From Brachybacterium sacelli (GTDB taxonomy: Bacteria; Actinomycetota; Actinomycetes; Actinomycetales; Dermabacteraceae): a stretch of 64,000 nucleotides of DNA. The stretch is from contig NZ_JAGIOD010000001.1 of the NCBI RefSeq assembly GCF_017876545.1, forward strand, positions 1,922,001 to 1,986,000. The letters are read 5' to 3'. The translations under genes were made by a program, and so were the position numbers. The notes below the pieces were generated by a model that was not told the DNA's origin, searched no databases, and worked only from the letters and a program-made list of their open reading frames with translations. This document shows positions 1 to 8,464 of this stretch, piece after piece (the first letter of the stretch is position 1; every line of letters begins with the position of its first letter).

Positions 1-280
1 CGGTGGTCAGGATCTCCTCGGCGCCGTGGCGGACGGAATCGAGGTCCGCGAGGTCCAGGTGGACCAGACGTGCCGCCTGCGCACGCCCGGTCTCGCGCCG
101 GATCCGCCCGGCGACCACCTCGCCCTTGGTCCGGTCGCGCACCGCCAGCACCAGGTCCGCACCCCACAGCGCGAACTGCAGGGCCGCTTCCCGGCCGAGG
201 CCGTCGCTGGCCCCGGTCATCACGACGGTGCGCCCGGTGAGGTCGGGTCTGCGCAGGTGCTCCCACTCCATGGCGTTCAT
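1..280 (-). CDS. Short-chain dehydrogenase/reductase, N-terminal part
   Basis: This is the first 93 codons of a short-chain dehydrogenase/reductase that runs off the left edge of the window. The dinucleotide-binding glycine motif TGASDGLG lies at residues 21-28, after a first beta strand GRTVVM, and an acidic stretch HLDLADL later matches the adenine-contact region of the family. The ATG at 280 is preceded by AGGA about 8 bases upstream; a second in-frame ATG lies three codons downstream. The substrate cannot be read because the catalytic Tyr-x-x-x-Lys is outside the window. It is divergent from ptsI, 106 bases away, with no obvious functional link to it. Confidence 0.8.
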   Translation of the reverse strand, partial: MNAMEWEHLRRPDLTGRTVVMTGASDGLGREAALQFALWGADLVLAVRDRTKGEVVAGRIRRETGRAQAARLVHLDLADLDSVRHGAEEILTT

Positions 281-386
281 CGCGCCATCCTAGGGGCCGC
301 CCTCGAGGGGCCTGCGCCCCGCGTAGCATGAGCATGTCGTCGCGCCCCCGTCGACATTGCCCGGATCCCCGCGAGGAGAGTCAGCG

Positions 387-2105
387 ATGGCCCAGTACAC
401 AGGTGTTGCAGTCAGCCCCGGCCGCGTGGTCGGCACGATCCGGGCGATGGCACCGCCGGTCGCAGAGCCCGCCGCGAACGAGAAGCTGCCCGAGGGTGCT
501 GATCCCGCGGCGGAGGCGGAGCGGATCCCGGCCGCGGCAGCAGCGGTGCAGGCGGCGCTGACCCGTCTGGCGGAGCGCGCCGCCGGCGACGGGAAGAAGA
601 TCCTCGAGGCCACCGCGCAGATGGCGGCCGACCCGTCGTTGACCCAGACCGCCCAGGGCTTCGTGCTCTCCGGCGGCAAGTCCCCGGCCCGGGCCGTCTG
701 GGAGGCCGGCGACCAGGTCGCCACCATGCTCGAGGGCCTCGGGGGCTACATGGCCGAGCGCGCCACCGATGTGCGCGACGTGCGCGCCCGCATCGTCGCC
801 GAGCTGCGTGGGGAGCAGGCTCCCGGCATTCCCGATGTCGAGGAGCCCTTCGTGCTCACCGCCATCGACCTCGCCCCGGCCGATACCGCCACCCTCGATC
901 CGGAGCGGGTCATCGCACTGATCACCTCCGACGGCGGCCCCCAGTCGCACACCGCGATCCTGGCCCGTCAGCTGGGGCTGCCCGCGATCGTGGCCGCCAA
1001 GAGCATCCACGAGTTCGCCGACGGCACCGAGGTGTTCGTCGACGCGGGGCTCGGCACCATCACCGATGAGGTCACCGACGAACATCACCGCTTCGCCGCG
1101 GCCTGGGCCGAGCTGCAGCGGAACCCGCTGACCTACGACGGGGGCGGCGGTGTCCTGGCCGACGGCACCAGGGTGCAGCTGCTGGCCAACATCGGCGGTG
1201 CCGCCGACGCCGAGAAGGCGGCGGCCGCGAACGCCGACGGTGTGGGCCTGTTCCGTACCGAGTTCCTGTTCCTGGACCGTGAGGACGAGCCGAGCATCGA
1301 GGAGCAGACCGCGGCCTACGCGGAGGCCTTCGCGCACCTGCCCGGCAAGAAGGTCGTGGTGCGCACCATTGACGCGGGCGCCGACAAGCCGCTGCCCTTC
1401 CTCACCGACGCCGACGAGCCCAACCCCGCCCTGGGGGTGCGCGCCTACCGCACCTCCTGGGAGAAGCGCTCGGTGCTGACCAACCAGCTCGACGCGATCG
1501 CCGCCGCCGCGAAGACCTCGGAGGCGACGCCCTGGGTGATGGCCCCGATGATCTCCACGGTGACCGAGACCGAGGACTTCGCCGACCTGTGCCGTGAGCG
1601 CGGCCTGAAGCCCTCCGGCATCATGGTCGAGACCCCCTCGGCCGCGATCACCGCGGACCGTCATCTGCTCGCCTGCGACTTCGCGTCGATCGGCACCAAC
1701 GACCTCACCCAGTACACGATGGCTGCCGACCGCCAGCTGGGCTCGCTCGCCCATCTCAACAACCCGTGGCAGCCCGCCGTCCTGGCCCTGGTCAAGGCCA
1801 CCTGCGACGGCGCTCGCGCTGCCGGTGGCGATCCCGAGGCCTTCGGGGAGAAGGCGGCCAAACCCGTGGGCGTGTGCGGCGAGGCCGCCGGCGACCCGGG
1901 CCTCGCGGTGGTGCTCGTGGGCCTCGGGGTGAACAGCCTGTCGATGACCCCGCGCTCGCTGCCCGCGGTCGCGAAGGTGCTCTCCACCGTCACCCCCGGG
2001 CAGGCCCGGGAGCTCGCCGCCGCGGCCGTCTCCGCCCGGACCGCCGAGGAGGCCATGCACGCGGTGCGCGCCGGGCTGCCGGTCCTGGGCGAGCTGGGGC
2101 TGTGA
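387..2105 (+). CDS. ptsI: PTS enzyme I (phosphoenolpyruvate-protein phosphotransferase)
   Basis: Cytoplasmic enzyme I takes phosphate from PEP and passes it to HPr, the first step of all PTS sugar uptake. The 572-residue product has the usual length. It shows the HPr-interacting N-terminal part, the phospho-histidine loop GGPQSHTAI with His188, and the TIM-barrel PEP-binding half with GLFRTEFLF, the Cys loop GVCGEAAGDP and the GTNDLTQY motif. The ATG at 387 follows GAGGAG (373-378); an upstream in-frame GTG/ATG-type start at 357 would add ten residues unlike the family. It is convergent with ptsH, and a strong hairpin lies between the two. Its placement next to ptsH and the mannitol genes makes this a complete PTS locus. 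Confidence 0.96.
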   Translation: MAQYTGVAVSPGRVVGTIRAMAPPVAEPAANEKLPEGADPAAEAERIPAAAAAVQAALTRLAERAAGDGKKILEATAQMAADPSLTQTAQGFVLSGGKSPARAVWEAGDQVATMLEGLGGYMAERATDVRDVRARIVAELRGEQAPGIPDVEEPFVLTAIDLAPADTATLDPERVIALITSDGGPQSHTAILARQLGLPAIVAAKSIHEFADGTEVFVDAGLGTITDEVTDEHHRFAAAWAELQRNPLTYDGGGGVLADGTRVQLLANIGGAADAEKAAAANADGVGLFRTEFLFLDREDEPSIEEQTAAYAEAFAHLPGKKVVVRTIDAGADKPLPFLTDADEPNPALGVRAYRTSWEKRSVLTNQLDAIAAAAKTSEATPWVMAPMISTVTETEDFADLCRERGLKPSGIMVETPSAAITADRHLLACDFASIGTNDLTQYTMAADRQLGSLAHLNNPWQPAVLALVKATCDGARAAGGDPEAFGEKAAKPVGVCGEAAGDPGLAVVLVGLGVNSLSMTPRSLPAVAKVLSTVTPGQARELAAAAVSARTAEEAMHAVRAGLPVLGELGL

Positions 2106-2186
2106 GCGGCTGAGCCACGGACGCGTCGGGGCGCGCCTTTCACCCCGCCGCGCCCGATCCGAACCCCGTGCCGCTCGGCACGGACG

Positions 2187-2234
2187 CCGAATCCCCCGAT
2201 ACGTCCCGTTCACGGGGCATATCGGGGGATTCGG
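2187..2234. terminator. Bidirectional hairpin between ptsI and ptsH
   Basis: A perfect 15-bp inverted repeat (2187-2201 CCGAATCCCCCGATA with 2220-2234) encloses an 18-base loop that can itself form CCCG-TTCA-CGGG. It sits between the convergent stops of ptsI and ptsH. There is no T run, which is common for high-GC actinobacterial terminators, so the role is inferred from position and stem strength. Confidence 0.7.
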
Positions 2235-2267
2235 TGCGTCAGAGGGGTGCGCGAGGGCCCAGCCGGG

Positions 2268-2540
2268 TCACTCCTCGGCGTCGAGATCCTTCTCGAGCAG
2301 GTCAGCGAGAGCGCTCACCGACTCGTCGGCACCCTCGCCCTCGGCGCGCAGGGTGACCTCATCGCCCTTGCCGGCCCCGAGCGTCATCAGCATCAGCATG
2401 CTGGAGGCCTGCACGGGGCTGCCTCCGACCTTCTCGATGGTGACGGTCGCGGACTGCTCGCCGGCGGCCTGCGCGAAGATTCCCGCGGGGCGCGCGTGGA
2501 GCCCGGAGGCGCTGGCGATGGTGACGGTGCGCTCTGCCAT
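2268..2540 (-). CDS. ptsH: Phosphocarrier protein HPr
   Basis: HPr carries phosphate from enzyme I to the EIIA domains of the sugar permeases. The 90-residue protein has the active-site His15 in SGLHARPA and the regulatory Ser46 in VQASSMLMLM, the site phosphorylated by HPr kinase in Firmicutes; no kinase is visible here. GAAAGG precedes the ATG. It lies 101 bases downstream of mtlD on the same strand, so it may be read from the mannitol operon as well as from its own promoter. A GC-rich hairpin (2561-2581) lies between mtlD and ptsH. Confidence 0.96.
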   Translation of the reverse strand: MAERTVTIASASGLHARPAGIFAQAAGEQSATVTIEKVGGSPVQASSMLMLMTLGAGKGDEVTLRAEGEGADESVSALADLLEKDLDAEE

Positions 2541-2560
2541 GGTGTGTGCCTTTCGACGGA

Positions 2561-2581
2561 CCGCCGCACTGCTCGCGGCGG
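2561..2581 (-). terminator. Hairpin between mtlD and ptsH
   Basis: CCGCCGC (2561-2567) and GCGGCGG (2575-2581) form a 7-bp all-GC stem around a 7-base loop in the ptsH 5' region, downstream of mtlD. It could attenuate read-through from mtlAD into ptsH. No T run is present. Confidence 0.35.
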
Positions 2582-2641
2582 ATTCTGAGCGCGGTCGCCC
2601 GCGCCGGGTTCGTACGGTCTCGCTGAGGAATATACCCGGGA

Positions 2642-3784
2642 TCAGCCGTTGGCCTGCCGGGCCGCGACCGCTCCCCGTGCCGCCGCGTACAGGGGATGGG
2701 GCGGCTCGAGGCCGGTGATCTCCGCCGTGGCGGCATCGGCGTCCTGCCTGCGCAGGATCCCCTGCAGGCGGTCCGCCTCCTCGTCGCCGTTCGGCGTGAA
2801 GGCGAGGGCGGCCGCGAAGGAGGCCAGCAGGCCCTCGTGACCCATCCCGCGTTCGGCGAGCTCTGCGGCCGGGCCGATGATGCGGTCGTGACGGGAGAGC
2901 TTGCGCAGCGGGGCCCGTCCCACGCGCTCGACCGGGTCGGGCAGGGCGGCGTTCGCGAAGCGGCCCAGCACCTTCGAGCGGTACGAGGCCATCTCCTCCT
3001 CGGCGAATCCGTACTTGGCCACCAGCAGGGACGACGTCTCGTCGAGCACGACGGAGACCTTCTCGGCCACCGTCGGGTCATCGATCGCCTCGGCGATCGT
3101 GGCGTGCCCGGCAGCCCAGCCGTCCCAGGCCGTGGTGGCGTGCCCGGTGTTGACCGTGAACAGCTTGCGCTCGATGTACGGGCCGAGGTCGTCCACCCAG
3201 GTGATGCCGGGGACGTCGAGCTCCTGACCGTCGAACGGAGTGCGGTCGACCGCCCATTCGTAGAAGTCCTCGACGGTGACGTCGAGCCCCGCGTCCTCGG
3301 CCTGCACCGGCACGATGCGGTCCACCGCGGTGTTCGAGAACAGCGCCTTGTCCTCGAGGTCGTCCCCGGCATAGTTGGCGCGGATCTCCTGTTCCAGCAG
3401 ATCGGTCGCGTTGATCGCGTTCTCGCAGGCCATCACGACCAGGCGCGGAGACCCGGCGGGGCGGGCGGCGATGCCGGCGGCGATGTTCGGCGCGACGAAG
3501 CGCAGGATGTGGGCACCTACCGCCGTGGTGACGACCTCGGCTGCGGCGATCTGCTCCGTCAACCCTTCCGGGTCCTTCGTCGAGTCGGTCGCCGAGAAGC
3601 CGTCGACGACGGTGCGCGTGGGGTGCCGGCCGACGGTGCGGACCTCGTAGGAGTCCGCCTCCTGCAGCTGCGCGATGAGGGCCTCGGCGACGTCCGCGAA
3701 CACCACCTGGTACCCGGCCTCGTGCAGCAGCAGGCCCACGAACCCGCGGCCGATGTTTCCTGCTCCGAAATGCACTGCCGTCAT
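2642..3784 (-). CDS. mtlD: Mannitol-1-phosphate 5-dehydrogenase
   Basis: This enzyme oxidises mannitol 1-phosphate, the product of the mannitol PTS, to fructose 6-phosphate with NAD+. The 380-residue length matches E. coli MtlD (382). The N-terminal Rossmann motif is HFGAGNIGRGFVG, typical of this polyol dehydrogenase family, and the helical C-terminal domain contains the HATTAWDG and KRLQGI-like regions of the family in diverged form. The ATG overlaps the stop of the upstream EIICBA gene as ATGA, indicating translational coupling. With mtlA it gives uptake and entry to glycolysis. Confidence 0.95.
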   Translation of the reverse strand: MTAVHFGAGNIGRGFVGLLLHEAGYQVVFADVAEALIAQLQEADSYEVRTVGRHPTRTVVDGFSATDSTKDPEGLTEQIAAAEVVTTAVGAHILRFVAPNIAAGIAARPAGSPRLVVMACENAINATDLLEQEIRANYAGDDLEDKALFSNTAVDRIVPVQAEDAGLDVTVEDFYEWAVDRTPFDGQELDVPGITWVDDLGPYIERKLFTVNTGHATTAWDGWAAGHATIAEAIDDPTVAEKVSVVLDETSSLLVAKYGFAEEEMASYRSKVLGRFANAALPDPVERVGRAPLRKLSRHDRIIGPAAELAERGMGHEGLLASFAAALAFTPNGDEEADRLQGILRRQDADAATAEITGLEPPHPLYAAARGAVAARQANG

Positions 3785-5904
3785 GCGTCCGACTCCTTCT
3801 CGTCGCCGAGGATCGCGCGGATCTCGTCGGTGGTGGTGGCCTGCTCCAGACGCTCGACCTGGGCGGGATCGGAGAAGGCCATGGCGACCTTCTGCAGCAG
3901 CTCGAGGTGCTCGTCGCCGACCCCCGCGATCCCGATGACGAACCTGGTGGGGTTCCCGTTCCAGTCGATGTCCTCGGGGTAGCGCACGAAGGACATCGCC
4001 GAGCGGGTGATGGACGACTTCGCCTCATTGGTGCCGTGGGGGATGGCCAGGCCGTTGCCCATGAACGTCGAGACCGTCGCCTCGCGGTCGTGCATGGCCT
4101 CGACGTAGCCCTCGTCGACCGCGCCCGCGGCTACCAGCAGGGCCCCGGCCTCGTCGATGCCGGAGGCCGAATCGGTGGCGCTTCCGGCGAGCACGATGCT
4201 CTCGGGGGAGAGGATCTCGGGCGCAGTCGCGGAACCGGGTCCCTCGTCGGCCGACGGCTCCGCCCCGGCACCCGTTCCCACGCCGACGCCTGCGCCTGCG
4301 GCGGTGCTCGCAGCCGCCTCGGACCCCGTGCCCTCCTCCGCGGCCTCGGGATCGTTGCGCTGCTGGACCAGCTCCACGACCTCGTCGTAGCGCGGGGAGT
4401 TCATGAACTGGTCCACGCTGACCTGGACGGCGGAGCCGGTGCGCTGGCGGGCGCGGTCGGTGAGCTCCTTCTGCGTGACGACCACGTCCCACTCGTCGGA
4501 CAGGCTCGAGATCGCCTTGTTGGTGACCTCGACGTCGTCGAAGCCGGCCGCCCGGACCTTCTTGCGCAGCACCGTCGCGCCCATGGCGGAGGAGCCCATG
4601 CCCGCGTCGCAGGCGAAGACGATCTTCTCGATGCGGCCGGTGTGGCCGGAATCGTCGGCCGCAGAAGCGGCGCCGGCGGCTCCCGCGCCGGCGCCGGTCA
4701 GCGCGCCCGCGACGGAGGACTTCTTGCCCTTCATCTCCTCCATCTTGGCGGTGGCGGCCGCGATGTCGCCCTCCTCCTGCTTGCCGATCCGCAGCAGCAG
4801 CGCGGCGATCAGGAAGCTCACGACCGTCGCACCGATCACCGCGAGGGCGATGCCCAGATACGAGTCCGTGGTCGCATTGCCGAAGATCGCGATGATGGAT
4901 CCCGGCGCCGCCGGGGCGCGCAGACCGGTGTCGAACAGGACGTTGAGGAAGACGCCCGTCATACCGCCGCCGACGGCGGCGAGGATCAGGGCGGGCTTCA
5001 TGAGCACGTACGGGAAGTAGATCTCGTGGATGCCGCCGACGAACTGGATCAGCGCCGCACCGGGGGCGGAGGCGCGGGCGGCGCCTCGTCCGAAGAAGCT
5101 GTAGGCCAGGAGGATGCCGAAGCCCGGGCCGGGGTTCGCCTCGAGCAGGAACAGCACCGACTTGCCGTTCTGCGAGGCCTCCGTGAGTCCGAGCGGCGTC
5201 AGCACCCCGTGGTTGATCGCATTGTTCAGGAAGAACACCTTCGCGGGCTCGATGAGCAGCGAGACCAGGGGCAGCAGGCCGAGACTGATGAGTCCTTCGA
5301 CGCCGGCGCCCAGCAGGTTCATCAGTCCGTTGACGATGGGCGCGAGACCGTAGAAGCCGATGAGGGCCATGAGGAAGCTGAAGATGCCCGCGGAGAACAG
5401 GTTGACCAGCATCTCGAAACCGGCCGGGATCCTCTCCTGCCACAGCTGGTCGAGCTTCTTCATCAGCCAGGCGGCCAGCGGCGCCATGATCATGGCGCCG
5501 ATGAACATGTGGATCTGACCGATCTGCTCGTCCGACGGCTGCGTCAGGTTGAGCATCGTCACCAGCTCGTCGGAGCCGGCGATGACACCCATCGTCGCGA
5601 CGACGCCGACGACGGCGCCGCGCGCCTCGTAGATCATCCGGCCGCCGGTGTTCGCGATCAGCAGCGGCAGCAGGTAGTGGATCGTCGGGTCGACGATCCC
5701 CAGGTGGGGATTGCCGGCGGCGTCCTCGAAACCGCCGAGGGCGGGAACGGGCGTGAAGCCGTCCTCGATGAAGAAGGCGGTGATGATGCCCCAGGCGATG
5801 AGGGCCGGGATGTTCGGCATCACCATGTTCGACAGGGAGGTGCCGACCTTCTGCAGGGCCACGCGCGGGCTGAAACCGCTCCTGGCCTCGGTGGTTGTGC
5901 TCAT
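3781..5904 (-). CDS. mtlA: Mannitol-specific PTS EIICBA
   Basis: A single 707-residue polypeptide imports and phosphorylates mannitol. Residues 1 to about 340 are the membrane EIIC domain (start MSTTTEARSGFSPR; GIITAFFIEDGF). EIIB follows, with the phospho-cysteine Cys432 in FACDAGMGSSAMG. EIIA is C-terminal, with phospho-histidine His623 in IPHGTNEAK. It is about 70 residues longer than E. coli MtlA because of an Ala/Gly/Glu linker between EIIB and EIIA (about residues 505-565). The start at 5904 follows GAGGA; an open upstream extension is rejected because it is Arg/Pro-rich and unlike the family. A near-palindrome CGGAGGAG/CTGCTCCG at 6005-6020 in the divergent upstream gap could be an operator. 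No MtlR activator gene is nearby. Confidence 0.95.
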   Translation of the reverse strand: MSTTTEARSGFSPRVALQKVGTSLSNMVMPNIPALIAWGIITAFFIEDGFTPVPALGGFEDAAGNPHLGIVDPTIHYLLPLLIANTGGRMIYEARGAVVGVVATMGVIAGSDELVTMLNLTQPSDEQIGQIHMFIGAMIMAPLAAWLMKKLDQLWQERIPAGFEMLVNLFSAGIFSFLMALIGFYGLAPIVNGLMNLLGAGVEGLISLGLLPLVSLLIEPAKVFFLNNAINHGVLTPLGLTEASQNGKSVLFLLEANPGPGFGILLAYSFFGRGAARASAPGAALIQFVGGIHEIYFPYVLMKPALILAAVGGGMTGVFLNVLFDTGLRAPAAPGSIIAIFGNATTDSYLGIALAVIGATVVSFLIAALLLRIGKQEEGDIAAATAKMEEMKGKKSSVAGALTGAGAGAAGAASAADDSGHTGRIEKIVFACDAGMGSSAMGATVLRKKVRAAGFDDVEVTNKAISSLSDEWDVVVTQKELTDRARQRTGSAVQVSVDQFMNSPRYDEVVELVQQRNDPEAAEEGTGSEAAASTAAGAGVGVGTGAGAEPSADEGPGSATAPEILSPESIVLAGSATDSASGIDEAGALLVAAGAVDEGYVEAMHDREATVSTFMGNGLAIPHGTNEAKSSITRSAMSFVRYPEDIDWNGNPTRFVIGIAGVGDEHLELLQKVAMAFSDPAQVERLEQATTTDEIRAILGDEKESDA

Positions 5905-6081
5905 GAGACGTCCTCGGTGACATCCGGGGGCCCGCGGGCTCCGGGGGCGACGGCACGCGCCGGGTGACGCGCTGCGGCCGTGCGGGGCGACCCCGGGCAT
6001 GAGTCGGAGGAGCTGCTCCGTCGGCGTGAGGGCAGTCTAGCCATGCAAGGCCCCGCGGCGGCTCCGATACCCTGGTCGGAC

Positions 6082-7080
6082 ATGTCTGCCGCCCCCGCCA
6101 CCCGTCGCCTGTCCCTGCCCGAGCTCGAGGAGCTGTGCGCCGCGGCGGTCCTCTCCGCCGGCGGCTCGCGCGAGACGGCGGCGGCGCTCGCGAGGGCGAC
6201 CTGTGCCGCCGAGCGTCGGGGCCGGAGCGCCGTCGGCGCCGCGCACCTGCCCGACTACCTCGACGGCCTGTGCAGCGGCCGCATCGACGGGCACGCTGTC
6301 CCGCGTCTCGAGCACCGGCGCGCGGCGGCGCTGGCCGTCGACGCCCGCGGCGGCATCGCCCAGCTGGCCTTCGAGCACGCGCTGGAATCCTTCGCGGACG
6401 CGGCGCGCAGCTGCGGTGTGGCGGTGCTGTCGATGCACGAGGCGTTCAGCGCCGGCGAGCTCGGCCACTACGCGGCGCAGATGGCGGAACAGGGGCTGAT
6501 CGGCCTGGCCTGCGCGAACTCCCCGGCGCTGATGGCCGTGCACGGGGCGCGCGAGGCGGTCACCGGCACGAACCCCCTCGCGTTCGCGCTGCCGCATCCC
6601 GACGGGCCCCGGGTCATGGATCAGGCCAGCAGCGCGACGGCCTGGGTGCGGGTCCGGGACGCTGCCCGAGCGGACGAGCAGATTCCCGCAGGCTGGGCGC
6701 TGGACGGGACCGGCGAGCCCACCACGGACGCCGAGGAGGCACTGGCCGGAGCCCTGCTGCCGTTCGGCGGCACCAAGGGCGCGAACATCGCGCTCATGAT
6801 CGAGATGCTCGCCGCCCTCTCCGGTGGATCCTTCTCCCTGGACGCCGCTCCCTTCGACCGCGGCTCCCGCTCGCCCCGGCTGGGACTGTTCGTCCTCGCC
6901 GTCGACCCCGAGGCGTTCGACCCCGGGTACGCCGGACGCCTGGCGGAGCATCTGGACCGGCTCCGCCGTGAGCACGCGGCGGGCTTCGGACGACCCCGGC
7001 CCCCGATCACGGAGGTCGAGCTGCCCGAGGACCTCTATCGGATGCTGCGCGCCGCGCAGGGACAGGAGCAGCAGCGATGA
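6082..7080 (+). CDS. Ldh-family oxidoreductase, putative delta1-pyrroline-2-carboxylate reductase
   Basis: The 332-residue protein belongs to the malate/L-lactate dehydrogenase (Ldh) superfamily that includes NAD(P)H imine reductases for pyrroline- and piperideine-2-carboxylate. Supporting motifs are GHYAAQMAEQG, ANSPALMAVHG, TGTNPLAFALP and PFGGTKGANIALMIE. Its stop overlaps the next start (ATGA), and that neighbour is a proline-racemase-superfamily protein. In known trans-3-hydroxyproline catabolism a dehydratase makes pyrroline-2-carboxylate and this type of reductase makes proline, so the pair fits. Oddly, the usual Ser-His-Gly motif before LPxY reads AVG here. The ATG at 6082 was chosen because the family N terminus (LSLPELEEL) begins about nine residues later. 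Confidence 0.75.
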   Translation: MSAAPATRRLSLPELEELCAAAVLSAGGSRETAAALARATCAAERRGRSAVGAAHLPDYLDGLCSGRIDGHAVPRLEHRRAAALAVDARGGIAQLAFEHALESFADAARSCGVAVLSMHEAFSAGELGHYAAQMAEQGLIGLACANSPALMAVHGAREAVTGTNPLAFALPHPDGPRVMDQASSATAWVRVRDAARADEQIPAGWALDGTGEPTTDAEEALAGALLPFGGTKGANIALMIEMLAALSGGSFSLDAAPFDRGSRSPRLGLFVLAVDPEAFDPGYAGRLAEHLDRLRREHAAGFGRPRPPITEVELPEDLYRMLRAAQGQEQQR

Positions 7081-8075
7081 GGAGCAGTCGCGTCCTCCCC
7101 GTCATCGATACCCACGTCGAGGGGCTGCCGGTCCGGGTCGTCACCGGCGGCGTGCCCGCCATGCCCGGCCGCACCATGGACGAGCGCCGCCGCTGGTTCC
7201 TGGAGAACTCCGATCACCTGCGCACTCTGCTGATGTGCGAGCCGCGGGGGAACGGGTGGATGTCCGGGGCGATCCTGCAGCCCTCGACTCGCGAGGACGC
7301 CGACTGGGGCGTGCTGTTCATCGAGGTCACCGGTGTGCTGCCGGTGTGCGGCGCCGGTACCATCGCGGTGGCCACCGCCCTGGTCGAGGCCGGTATGGTC
7401 GAGGTGACCGAGCCCGTCACGACCGTACGGCTCGACGCCCCGATCGGGCTGATCACCGCCGAGGTGCGGGTGCGCGAGGGCCGGGCCGAGTCCGTCACCA
7501 TCACGGGCGTGCCCTCCTACGCGCAGGCCCGCGACCAGCACCTCGAGGTGCCCGGCCGGGGCCAGATCGACGTCGACCTCGCCTTCGGCGGCAACTTCTA
7601 CGCATTCGTCGACGCCGCGAGCCTGGGGCTCGTCGTCGAGCGGCCGGCGGCCGAGGAGCTGATCGTCGCCGGGCGCGACATCATGGCCGCGGTGAACGAG
7701 CAGCTGCCCGTGCGCCACCCCCTCAACGGCTTCGAGGGCTGCGAGCACGTGGTGTTCCTGGCCCCCTGCTCCGACGCCCGCCGGGCGCGGCATGCGCTCG
7801 TGAACCATCCCGGCTGGATGGACCGTTCGCCCGGCGGCACCGGGACCAGCGCGCTGATGGCCGTGCACCACGCCCGCGGGGACCTGGACCTGGGCACCGA
7901 CTTCGTCAACGAGTCCCTCCTCGGCACCACCTTCACCGGGCGCCTCATCGAGCGCACGAGCGTGGGCGACCACGTGGCCGTCGTCCCCACCATCACCGGC
8001 CGGGCCTGGATCACGGCGACCGCCCAGCTGATGCTCGACCCCACCGACCCGTTCCCGGCCGGCTTCACCATCTGA
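7077..8075 (+). CDS. Proline racemase superfamily protein, putative trans-3-hydroxy-L-proline dehydratase
   Basis: The 332-residue protein is a proline racemase / hydroxyproline epimerase / trans-3-hydroxyproline dehydratase homologue. The first catalytic position is Cys91 in PVCGAGTIA, and the second motif DRSPxGTGTSA is clear. However, the second catalytic residue is Gly253, where racemases and epimerases have Cys and eukaryotic-type dehydratases have Thr. A single general base fits dehydration better than two-base racemisation. Together with the overlapping Ldh-family reductase upstream this supports conversion of trans-3-hydroxyproline to pyrroline-2-carboxylate and then proline. This is inference; a 4-hydroxyproline or other substrate cannot be excluded. 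Confidence 0.8.
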   Translation: MRSSRVLPVIDTHVEGLPVRVVTGGVPAMPGRTMDERRRWFLENSDHLRTLLMCEPRGNGWMSGAILQPSTREDADWGVLFIEVTGVLPVCGAGTIAVATALVEAGMVEVTEPVTTVRLDAPIGLITAEVRVREGRAESVTITGVPSYAQARDQHLEVPGRGQIDVDLAFGGNFYAFVDAASLGLVVERPAAEELIVAGRDIMAAVNEQLPVRHPLNGFEGCEHVVFLAPCSDARRARHALVNHPGWMDRSPGGTGTSALMAVHHARGDLDLGTDFVNESLLGTTFTGRLIERTSVGDHVAVVPTITGRAWITATAQLMLDPTDPFPAGFTI

Positions 8076-8116
8076 GCCGACGCGCCGACGTCGGGCTCAG
8101 CGCCTGCTCAGCGCCG

Positions 8117-8464
8117 TCACCACACGGCGCGGAGCACTCGGATCGCGTCCTCCAGATCGAGGCCGTCCTGACGCCCCGCGGAGGCGAGGCGGCGGGCAGA
8201 TCGGGCGACGGCGGGGGAGACCGGGGACGCCTGGTCGCTGACCCGGGTCCCGGAGCCCGCTCGGGAGACGATCAGCCCGTCGGACTCCAGTGCTCGATAA
8301 GCCTTCGCGACGGTGCCCGGGGCGACCTGCAGGTCCGTCGCGAGCTGCCGGACGGAGGGCAGGCGATCCCCGCGGGCGAGCGCTCCGGTCGTGATCAGTC
8401 CGGTGATCCGGTCACGGATCTGCTCGGACGGGTTCCCGCCGGTCGGGGAGATCTCGATGATCAT
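8117..8464 (-). CDS. GntR-family regulator, YtrA type
   Basis: A 115-residue transcriptional regulator with a winged helix-turn-helix at residues 12-75: EQIRDRITGLI, then RLPSVRQLATDLQVAPGTVA. It has only a short helical C terminus, as in the YtrA subfamily that lacks a large ligand domain. The ATG at 8464 overlaps the stop of the upstream membrane-protein gene (ATGA), so the two are co-transcribed. YtrA regulators normally autoregulate operons with membrane or ABC proteins, and the palindrome at 9379-9396 before the first gene is the likely operator. No ABC ATPase accompanies it here. Confidence 0.88.
   Translation of the reverse strand: MIIEISPTGGNPSEQIRDRITGLITTGALARGDRLPSVRQLATDLQVAPGTVAKAYRALESDGLIVSRAGSGTRVSDQASPVSPAVARSARRLASAGRQDGLDLEDAIRVLRAVW

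Noticed and set aside
381..2213. 610-codon minus-strand frame opposite ptsI
   Set aside because: Antisense shadow; ptsI is unmistakable on the plus strand and this frame has no recognisable domain.
2187..2234. Riboswitch between ptsI and ptsH
   Set aside because: It lies downstream of both convergent stops, so it cannot lead either gene.
7077..8075. Annotation as proline racemase
   Set aside because: The second catalytic Cys is Gly253, which should abolish two-base racemisation.
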